Source of the DNA: Acetobacteraceae bacterium
Lineage (GTDB): Bacteria > Pseudomonadota > Alphaproteobacteria > Acetobacterales > Acetobacteraceae
NCBI GenBank assembly: GCA_947476855.1
Contig: CANJSR010000070.1
Span: forward strand, 1 to 14,195
Direction of reading: 5' to 3'
DNA length: 14,195 nt
The notes beneath the pieces were generated by a model. That model made no database searches, was not told where the DNA came from, and worked only from the letters and a program-made list of their open reading frames with translations. This document shows, piece by piece, positions 1 to 7,988 of this stretch (the first letter of the stretch is position 1; each line of letters begins with the position of its first letter). The position numbers and the translations under genes were made by a program.

Positions 1-1092
1 CACAACTCGATCCACCTCAACCACCTGCCCTACATGGAATTTCCGCCGACCTGGCCGAAATACATCCCCAAGGACATGCTGGGGAACTGGTTCGAGTTCT
101 ACGCCGACGCCATGGAAATCAACTGCTGGACGAACACCGAGTTCGTCGCCGGCACGTGGGACGAGAAGACCAAGACCTGGACCGCCCGGCTCAAGCACGC
201 GGATGGCACCGAGCGCGTGGTAAAGCCCCGCCACATCGTCTTCGCCAACGGCGTCAGCAGCTATCCCTTCATCCCCGATCTGCCGGGCCTGGAAGACTTC
301 AAGGGTGAGGTCGTCCACTCCGAAGGCTTCGACAGCGGCGCGGCCTGGACCGGCAAGAACGCGCTCATCATGGGCACGGGCAGCAGCGCGAACGACATTG
401 CGCTCGACCTGCACAGCCATGGCGTGAACACGACGCTGATCCAACGCGGCTCCACCACGGTCGTTTCAATTGACCCCAGCGCCCGGCTGAACGAAGCGAT
501 CTGGGACGAAGGCCCGCCGCTTGAGGATTGCGACCTGATCGTTTCCTCCGCGACGCCGACGCTGATCACCAAGGCCTATAAGTCCGTCACGCAGCGCATG
601 ATGGAACTTGATAGGGAGATGATCGAGGGCCTCAAGGGCATCGGCTTCAAGTTCGATATCGGAGAGGACGAGACCGGGCACCAGATGAAGTATTTCCGCC
701 GCGGCGGCGGATACAACCTGGATGCCGGCAGCTCCGCGCTGATGATCAAGGGCGAACTCGGCCTGCTGCAGTACGAGCGGATCGAACGTTTCACCGCCGA
801 GGGCGCGCTTCTGAAGGACGGCACCACCGTGCCCGCCGACGTCGTCGTCCTGGCCACCGGCTACTATCCGCAGAAGGAACTCGTCCGGCGCGCTCTGGGC
901 GAGGAAGTGGCGGAGCGTATCGGCCCGGTCTGGGGCATCGGCCCTGATGGGGAGCTGAGCAACATGTTCAAGCGCACGCCGCAGGAAGGCGTGTGGTTCA
1001 TCGCCGGCGGTCTGGCGCAATGCCGGATCAATTCGAAGTACCTCGCCCTCCAGATCAAGGCCACCGAACTCGGCAAGCTCGGCCCGCTGTAA
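1..1092 (+). CDS. Flavin-containing monooxygenase (FAD/NAD(P)-dependent), 5' end outside window
   Basis: C-terminal part of a class B flavin monooxygenase that uses NAD(P)H and O2 to oxygenate a soft nucleophile or carbonyl; the substrate cannot be read from sequence. The frame is open from base 1 and already coding before the first ATG at 34 (residues HNSIHLNHLPY), a segment found inside 600-residue FMO-like proteins. About 363 residues are present, so roughly the first 200-250, with the FAD-binding GxGxxG, are missing. Visible motifs: the FMO/BVMO fingerprint FxGxxxHxxxF at 298-330 (F in last place, as in FMOs), the NADP-binding Rossmann loop GTGSSA at 373-390, and the late ATGY motif near 855-866. 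It ends with TAA, followed by a strong hairpin, so it is probably transcribed separately from katG. Family call is firm; physiological role is unknown. Confidence 0.88.
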   Translation, partial: HNSIHLNHLPYMEFPPTWPKYIPKDMLGNWFEFYADAMEINCWTNTEFVAGTWDEKTKTWTARLKHADGTERVVKPRHIVFANGVSSYPFIPDLPGLEDFKGEVVHSEGFDSGAAWTGKNALIMGTGSSANDIALDLHSHGVNTTLIQRGSTTVVSIDPSARLNEAIWDEGPPLEDCDLIVSSATPTLITKAYKSVTQRMMELDREMIEGLKGIGFKFDIGEDETGHQMKYFRRGGGYNLDAGSSALMIKGELGLLQYERIERFTAEGALLKDGTTVPADVVVLATGYYPQKELVRRALGEEVAERIGPVWGIGPDGELSNMFKRTPQEGVWFIAGGLAQCRINSKYLALQIKATELGKLGPL

Positions 1093-1106
1093 GGGCCGAA
1101 CACTTC

Positions 1107-1132
1107 GGCGGCACGGAGTGGTCCGTGCCGCC
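1107..1132 (+). terminator. Perfect 11-bp hairpin after the monooxygenase gene
   Basis: Arms 1107-1117 and 1122-1132 pair perfectly (11 bp, GC-rich) around a 4-nt GTGG loop, starting 15 nt after the monooxygenase TAA. T-rich stretches follow at 1148-1151 and 1160-1165, but they are not adjacent to the stem. It is therefore terminator-like rather than a textbook intrinsic terminator, and it could also act as an mRNA 3'-end stabiliser. Confidence 0.55.
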
Positions 1133-1246
1133 CGGCCGAGCCTCTGATTTTCATGATGATTTTTTAATGACAGCCGGCGGCGGCCGCCGTGTTAGTCAAG
1201 CATTTCCAAAGACCAGCGGCGGCTTGGACAGATGCGGTGCCAGACG

Positions 1247-1275
1247 ATGACAGGCACGCTACCAATAACCATTAT
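1247..1275 (+). promoter_or_regulatory. Candidate sigma-70-type promoter for katG
   Basis: ATGACA at 1247-1252 (5/6 to TTGACA), a 17-bp spacer, and CATTAT at 1270-1275 (4/6 to TATAAT) lie in a locally AT-richer patch about 100 bp before katG. The -10 region overlaps a small ATAA-CCA-TTAT inverted repeat at 1265-1275. A start near 1282 would give a leader of about 90 nt containing the inverted repeat at 1321-1337. Consensus matching in high-GC alphaproteobacteria is weak evidence, so this is tentative. Confidence 0.3.
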
Positions 1276-1320
1276 CATGGCACCGCGCTCCGCCTTGGTC
1301 AGTGCGGACTGGTACCCGAG

Positions 1321-1337
1321 ATCAATGTGTCATTGAT
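1321..1337. promoter_or_regulatory. Perfect 7-3-7 inverted repeat upstream of katG (possible operator)
   Basis: ATCAATG at 1321-1327 and CATTGAT at 1331-1337 are exact reverse complements around TGT. The repeat ends 36 nt before the katG ATG and is AT-rich in a GC-rich region. It could bind a dimeric regulator of peroxide or iron response, or form a small leader hairpin. I could not match it to the OxyR, Fur/PerR or Irr consensus. Confidence 0.4.
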
Positions 1338-1349
1338 GAATCGGCCTGA

Positions 1350-3575
<2,226 letters not shown>

Positions 3576-3603
3576 GGATATTGAAGCGGCGGCCTGGCGC
3601 CGG

Positions 3604-3633
3604 CCAACTGCCCGCCTTTGGCGGTGCGGTTGG
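3604..3633. terminator. Hairpin between convergent katG and OPX genes
   Basis: The segment folds into about 13 base pairs (one U-G wobble, one bulged base at 3625) with a TTT loop at 3617-3619. It lies 28 nt after the katG stop and 45 nt after the stop of the opposing export gene, so it could serve both units. There is no clear T-tract on either side, so efficiency as an intrinsic terminator is uncertain. Confidence 0.5.
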
Positions 3634-3678
3634 TTCGGATGCCATGGCCGGCCGTGGCGCGGGCCTACGGGGCCGCGG

Positions 3679-4428
3679 TCATTTCACGGTGGTAAGGTAG
3701 GTCTGCCCCGCCGCCGTCGGATTCAGCAGGTAGGAAAAGCTGAAACTCGGGTTCGCAAACTGCTGTATATACTCATAGTACCACCGATAGAGCTCGGCGA
3801 TCCCGAGCTTGGGCACCATCACGACATCGAACGGGGCCAGCCGGATATCGGCCAGGGGGTCGCGGCCGCTCATGACCGCGTCGTAGCGCGCGGCCAGGTA
3901 GACGGGCGTGTCATTCTCCCCCCGGCGGACGAGGAAGACCCGGCTCTCATCGCCGCCCATCTTCAGGCCGCCGGCGCGGGCAATCGCCTGCGCCAGGGTC
4001 GGTGGCGCGCCGGCCACCACCTGCTCCCCTGGTATCGCGACCTCGCCGCCGACAAAGACCCTGATCGGAGCGACGGTCCTCACAATGACCGAGACATGCG
4101 GCTTTTGCAGATAGCGGGCGTAGCCGGCGTTCAGGATGTCGATAAGTTCCGGCACGGTGCGGTTGGCCGCGCGTTCGTCGTGGACGATGCTGGTGGAGAT
4201 ATGGCCGTCCGGCCGGACCGTCACCTCCTCATTCAGGTCGGGGTTCAGCAGAACCCGGATTGAGAGTTCGTCGCCGACCTGGATGCGGTAGGCGGGCGTC
4301 GTATAGCTCACCTCGACCGGGGCAGGGACGGTCGGGGCCGGTGGGAGCTCGATCCTTGGCGCGCAGCCGGCCGATGCCAAAAGCAAGGTCAGCCCGATCG
4401 CGCGCATGGTCGTATCCGGGCAGGGCAT
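3679..4428 (-). CDS. Outer-membrane polysaccharide export lipoprotein (OPX, Wza/GumB type)
   Basis: Short OPX protein (249 aa; Wza is near 380) that helps carry polymer across the periplasm and outer membrane with the GumC-type co-polymerase. The N-terminus has a lipoprotein signal: basic Met8-Arg9, hydrophobic core, then SAGC with Cys22 as likely lipidation site. A Poly_export domain follows (about 46-116, YRIQVGDELSIRV to HVSVIVR), then one SLBB domain (about 120-180). The tail contains an aromatic helix (about 209-224) and a Phe/Ser-rich end, a possible membrane-associated segment. The ATG at 4428 overlaps the TGA of the upstream oxidoreductase (TGATG), which supports this start and translational coupling. 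An internal ATG at Met8 would make a more usual signal peptide but has no visible ribosome site. It is last gene of the minus-strand unit. Confidence 0.92.
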   Translation of the reverse strand: MPCPDTTMRAIGLTLLLASAGCAPRIELPPAPTVPAPVEVSYTTPAYRIQVGDELSIRVLLNPDLNEEVTVRPDGHISTSIVHDERAANRTVPELIDILNAGYARYLQKPHVSVIVRTVAPIRVFVGGEVAIPGEQVVAGAPPTLAQAIARAGGLKMGGDESRVFLVRRGENDTPVYLAARYDAVMSGRDPLADIRLAPFDVVMVPKLGIAELYRWYYEYIQQFANPSFSFSYLLNPTAAGQTYLTTVK

Positions 4429-6074
4429 CAGCCGGCCGCCTGGGGTGCTTCGGCGGCCAGCAGTCCGGCCAGCCGCATGGCAAGCGCCACGGCGGTCAGC
4501 GTGGGGTTCGCTTCGCCCGAGGTGGGGAACACCGCGCTGCCGGCCAGGAACAGGTTGGCCGATCCGAACACCCGGCAGTCCCTGTCGACAACACCCGTCC
4601 GCTCATTCTCGCCCATGCGTGCCGTCCCAATCTGGTGATGACCGTCGTAACATTGAGATAATATATAATCCGCCCGTTCCTGTTCCGGCACCAGCCAGCG
4701 CAGCGTCCCGGTTCCGGTGCGCGTCAGCCAAGTGTCGAAGCACTCATGCATACGGATCAACAGCTCCGCGTTGTGGCGAGTATAGCGGAAATCCACCGCC
4801 GCGCGCGGCATCCCATAGGCATCGGTGCGATCCGACAGGGTCACCCGAGAGGCAGGGTCGGGATGATGTTCCGCATGAAACCGGATAGCGTAGCGCCTGG
4901 CGGCGTTGCGTTGGAAGAAGCCGGGCATGCGGTGATCGGCCAGATAGCGGCGATAGAGGAACCCCGGCAGGAAGGCGGCCGTGCGCGGCGCGTCCCGCAG
5001 GATGTTCACGATATGCGGCCACCGTCGGATGGCGTCGCCGACATAGTGCTGCCGGATGGACTCAGCGACGATCCGGCGGCCGAGCGGGGGGACCGACAGC
5101 GCGAGGTAGGCCAGCGACAGGATGCCGTTGCGGTGGGCCGGGTCCCGGATCAGCGGATAGTCCGGCCAGAGGGAGCCGTTGGAGAGGCCCATGCGCTGTT
5201 GCAGGTCCTCACTGGGGGTGAAGCGGCGGCGCAGGTAGAAGCCGTCCGGGTCGCGGAAATACTCGATGGATGATTCGACAGCGGGGTTGCGGAGTTCCAT
5301 TTCCGCCGCGATTCCATACAGGTGGCCCATATAGAAGCGGCCGAGCGGACCGTCGTCGCCGCCGAAGCGGTTGGGGGCATCGCGGCGGGTGGCGAGCAGC
5401 AGGCGGGCGGTTTCCAAGCCGCCTGTCGCGATTACGATCCGGTCCGCGATGACCGACGCCGCGCTTTCCCCGTTGCGAAGTTGGAGCGACGTGACCCGGC
5501 CATCGGGTCCGAAGGCCAGCCCGGTCACCGTGGCGCAAAGCCGCAGGTCGATCGCGGCGCTGTCCTGGAGCCGCTTGGTATACATGTCGGTGAATCGAGG
5601 GCGGCGGCTCCAGCGTTCGACCTTCTCGAAGATGAAGTCCGGGTCGCCCGGTTTGAAGTCCGGCAGATCCTGCTCGAAGACCGCCTGGCCGCAGCCGATG
5701 TAACCGCAGGCGGCGGGCAGGAACGGTGCGACCTCGGCCATCGAGATCGGCCAGCCGCTATGGGGCACGGCGGCCCGCCGGGCGAAGTCGATCGGCCCGA
5801 AGGGCACGCAGCGCCCGCCCCACAGGTTGGACGTGCCGCCCAGGCTGCGCTGCACGCCGATATCCATGGGCACATGCAGGGCCGTGTCGACGATCTCGGC
5901 GTCCGATAGGGCCTGGGCCTCGGGCGTCGGACCCATGTCGCCGGATTCCAGCAGCAGCACGCGATGGCCGGTCCGCTCCAGTTCCAGCGCGAGCGACAGG
6001 CCGACGGGGCCGGCGCCGATGATGCAGAGCGTGTGGCGCGTGCCATCAAGGCCGGCGAGACCCTTGGTGATCAT
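4428..6074 (-). CDS. GMC-family FAD-dependent oxidoreductase
   Basis: Flavoprotein of the glucose-methanol-choline family (548 aa), which oxidises an alcohol or sugar hydroxyl and passes electrons to O2 or another acceptor. The N-terminus has the dinucleotide fold IIGAGPVG (Gly20, 22, 25) with the ribose-binding acidic residue near Glu43, then GGTSNLWGG (79-87) for FAD contact. The C-terminal GMC domain has HHQIGTARMG (His479/His480) and GEANPTLT with Asn523, the expected His-Asn catalytic pair. No signal peptide or Tat motif is visible, so it is likely cytoplasmic. GGAG at 6083-6086 sits 8 nt before the ATG. It lies 54 nt after the flippase and overlaps the OPX start, so it belongs to the polysaccharide operon. 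Role in the locus (oxidising a sugar of the repeat unit or its precursor) is inference. Confidence 0.88.
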   Translation of the reverse strand: MITKGLAGLDGTRHTLCIIGAGPVGLSLALELERTGHRVLLLESGDMGPTPEAQALSDAEIVDTALHVPMDIGVQRSLGGTSNLWGGRCVPFGPIDFARRAAVPHSGWPISMAEVAPFLPAACGYIGCGQAVFEQDLPDFKPGDPDFIFEKVERWSRRPRFTDMYTKRLQDSAAIDLRLCATVTGLAFGPDGRVTSLQLRNGESAASVIADRIVIATGGLETARLLLATRRDAPNRFGGDDGPLGRFYMGHLYGIAAEMELRNPAVESSIEYFRDPDGFYLRRRFTPSEDLQQRMGLSNGSLWPDYPLIRDPAHRNGILSLAYLALSVPPLGRRIVAESIRQHYVGDAIRRWPHIVNILRDAPRTAAFLPGFLYRRYLADHRMPGFFQRNAARRYAIRFHAEHHPDPASRVTLSDRTDAYGMPRAAVDFRYTRHNAELLIRMHECFDTWLTRTGTGTLRWLVPEQERADYILSQCYDGHHQIGTARMGENERTGVVDRDCRVFGSANLFLAGSAVFPTSGEANPTLTAVALAMRLAGLLAAEAPQAAG

Positions 6075-6128
6075 CCCATGTTCTCCGTCAGATCCGGCAT
6101 TCGGGCTCCCGCGTTCGCGCGCATGATC

Positions 6129-7448
6129 CTATTTCGCCGCCGAGAGTTCGGGCAGGACCCGGCGCACCGCGAGGGCGAAGCTGACCCGTCCCTGGATCAG
6201 GCAGATGGTGCTGACCACCGCGGCACCCATCATGGCGAACAGGGGGATGAGGATGGCACTGAGCACGCAGCAGACGACCAATTGTTGCAGGTTCAGCCGC
6301 CGCAGCAGGGCGCCGTGGCCGGTCATCGAGAGCATCATGTCCTGGGTCGGCAGGGCCACGTTCACGACCTGGGCGACCGACAGCACGTAAAGCGCGGCTG
6401 CGGCGCCGGGCAGGTCGCTGGCCATCAGCCCCAGCAGCGGGTGAACGAACACCACCATCCCCAGGATCACCGGCAGGCACAGGACCATCGCAACCATCCT
6501 CGTCTGCCGCTCCAGGTTTCGCAGCGCCGCGAACTCCCGCCGCCGGTGGTGCGACGCGAAGCCGGGCGCGGCGATCATGGCGATGCTGACCAGCATCGTG
6601 TTGATCAACATGGTGATGCGGCTGACGATACTGAAGGCGCTGACGGCGGCCGGATCGGCGAACATGCCCAGCATCAGGACGGGCACTGACAGCAGCGTGA
6701 CCTGCACCAGCTCGATCACCAGGAACGGCCTGGCGGTGACCCAGAGAGAGGGGAGGGGCTCGATCGGGGTTTCGGGGGCCTCGACGACGCGGTCCACCAT
6801 GGCGTGCCGCCAGTCCCACGCGATGCAGGCAAGACCCAGCACGCAGCACAAAGCGTAGGAGCCCGCGTAGACGATCAGCACGGTGTTCAACTCGGTCAGT
6901 CCGGCGACAAGGGCGAGCAGGGACAGCACCGGCGGCAGGGCGCTTTGCACCATCTGCCCCATGACCGGGCGGTGCAGCCCGATCAGGGCAAAGCCGATCG
7001 CGAAGGCGAGTGTCTGGGGCACCAGGATCAACGCGGACACGGCCAGGGGATAAGCGAGTTCCGGCAGGCGGAACACATGCAGTGCCAGCGGCGCCGCGAT
7101 CAGCGCGGTGCCCACGGCGGCGGCGGCGCTGGCGACGGTGATCCAGCCGACGCCTGTGACCAGCGCCTTGCGTGCCGCGTGCCCGTGCCCGATCGCCAGT
7201 TCGGCGGCCAGATGGCGCGACATCGCGCGCTCCAGCCCCATCCGCGCCGCGGTGGAGCACAGGTTGACCCAGGTGAGGCAGAGGAAGAACAAGCCAGAGG
7301 AGGTCGCGCCCATCATGTGGGCGGCGAGCATGTACAGCCCGAACTTCCCCCCGGCCTCCATCCCGCGGGACGCGAGTGCGCCGCCGAAATGGAACAGGCG
7401 GTCGTAACTGATTTTATGCGGAATAAGCGCTCGCACGCGGCCAATCAT
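6129..7448 (-). CDS. Wzx-like polysaccharide flippase (MOP superfamily membrane protein)
   Basis: Integral membrane protein of 439 aa with about 12 or more hydrophobic segments spread along its length, typical of Wzx/oligosaccharide flippases that move undecaprenyl-linked repeat units to the periplasmic face. The N-terminal region (RLFHFGGALASRGMEAGGKF, then FLCLTWVNL and RMGLERAMSRHLAAEL) fits the polysaccharide-synthesis family. The frame stays open upstream to an ATG at 7571, but that extension is polar, Pro/Arg-rich and overlaps the divergent gene, so I chose the ATG at 7448. No good ribosome site is visible for it: the nearest GGAG, at 7467-7470, is 18 nt away. It is first in a minus-strand unit with the GMC oxidoreductase and OPX genes. 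Substrate is presumably the repeat unit built by the neighbouring transferases. Confidence 0.87.
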   Translation of the reverse strand: MIGRVRALIPHKISYDRLFHFGGALASRGMEAGGKFGLYMLAAHMMGATSSGLFFLCLTWVNLCSTAARMGLERAMSRHLAAELAIGHGHAARKALVTGVGWITVASAAAAVGTALIAAPLALHVFRLPELAYPLAVSALILVPQTLAFAIGFALIGLHRPVMGQMVQSALPPVLSLLALVAGLTELNTVLIVYAGSYALCCVLGLACIAWDWRHAMVDRVVEAPETPIEPLPSLWVTARPFLVIELVQVTLLSVPVLMLGMFADPAAVSAFSIVSRITMLINTMLVSIAMIAAPGFASHHRRREFAALRNLERQTRMVAMVLCLPVILGMVVFVHPLLGLMASDLPGAAAALYVLSVAQVVNVALPTQDMMLSMTGHGALLRRLNLQQLVVCCVLSAILIPLFAMMGAAVVSTICLIQGRVSFALAVRRVLPELSAAK

Positions 7449-7459
7449 GATATCACGAT
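7444..7459. promoter_or_regulatory. 16-bp imperfect palindrome at flippase start, in the divergent promoter region
   Basis: ATCATGATATCACGAT has 7 of 8 symmetric pairs matching around the centre TGATATCA and spans the flippase ATG (7446-7448). It sits on the flippase side of the roughly 100-bp divergent gap (7449-7551) between the two exopolysaccharide units, so a bound regulator could affect both. No convincing -35/-10 pair was found on either strand here. The symmetry may partly be chance. Confidence 0.25.
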
Positions 7460-7551
7460 GCCTGGGCTCCGGACACGACGGACGCCCGACGTGCGAGACA
7501 GCGGGTACACGTTCCGCCCCGCGTCCCGCAAGCGAAGGAAACGACGGACCC

Positions 7552-7959
7552 GTGATCGCGGCCAGGAGCATATCGTTAGCGGGGACGCCGGCCAGAGGCC
7601 GGAAACGTCCGGGGCGGATCGAGAAGGCGCTGCTGTCGCTGGCGGCGCTTTGCCTGGCGCAAGGGGGCGGGCCGCTGGACGAACTGCCCTATCCGCCAGC
7701 GCCGCCCGATCCCCTGTCATTGCTGACCGCGTTGCATAAGAACCTGCCGGCGAACTGGCGGATGGGGCAGCCGAGCGTTTACCTGAACATCGCGCAAGTG
7801 AAGATCAATATCCCCGACCAGTGGCGGGGCAATCCCGTCGCCGCCGCGGTCAGCCTGTGCCCGTGGCCCGAGGACGACATCTGGCGGCAGGTGCGGGTCT
7901 TTCGCCTGATCATGCGCTATCGGCAACAGGACTGGCCGCCCTATGAGTGCCGGCCATGA
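7552..7959 (+). CDS. Small protein of unknown function, possibly exported
   Basis: I do not recognise this protein. From the GTG at 7552 it has 135 residues: a basic stretch (RGRKRPGRIEK), a short hydrophobic run (ALLSLAALCLA) followed by small residues like a signal-peptide cleavage site, a Pro-rich linker (PYPPAPPDP), then a compact part rich in Trp and Tyr, including PANWRMGQPSVYLNIAQVKINIP and PWPEDDIWRQV-type segments, with two Cys. G/C-rich third positions are clear from about 7610 onward but not before, so the start is uncertain. The frame opens at 7447 and a weak AAGGAA lies at 7535-7540. Its TGA overlaps an ATG of the co-polymerase frame (7956-7959), suggesting co-translation and a role in polymer assembly, which is inference. 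Confidence 0.6.
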   Translation: MIAARSISLAGTPARGRKRPGRIEKALLSLAALCLAQGGGPLDELPYPPAPPDPLSLLTALHKNLPANWRMGQPSVYLNIAQVKINIPDQWRGNPVAAAVSLCPWPEDDIWRQVRVFRLIMRYRQQDWPPYECRP

Positions 7960-7975
7960 CCGGCCTATCGCCGAC

Positions 7976-7983
7976 AAGGGGGG
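7976..7983 (+). promoter_or_regulatory. Ribosome binding site that decides the co-polymerase start
   Basis: AAGGGGGG lies 5 nt before the ATG at 7989. The alternative starts, GTG 7947 and ATG 7956 (the latter in a 4-nt ATGA overlap with the preceding gene), have no comparable site, so 7989 is preferred. Confidence 0.5.
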
Positions 7984-7988
7984 CGCCA

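Noticed and set aside
1178..1189. 12-bp GC palindrome CGGCGGCCGCCG
   Set aside because: Simple CGG/CCG composition in GC-rich DNA makes such palindromes common; no other support for a site.
7449..7571. N-terminal extension of the flippase to the ATG at 7571
   Set aside because: The extra 41 residues are polar and Pro/Arg-rich, unlike a flippase N-terminus, and would overlap the divergent gene; ATG 7448 fits better.
6804..7739. 311-codon open frame on the plus strand
   Set aside because: Antisense to the flippase for most of its length and then out of frame with the small upstream protein; biased composition only.
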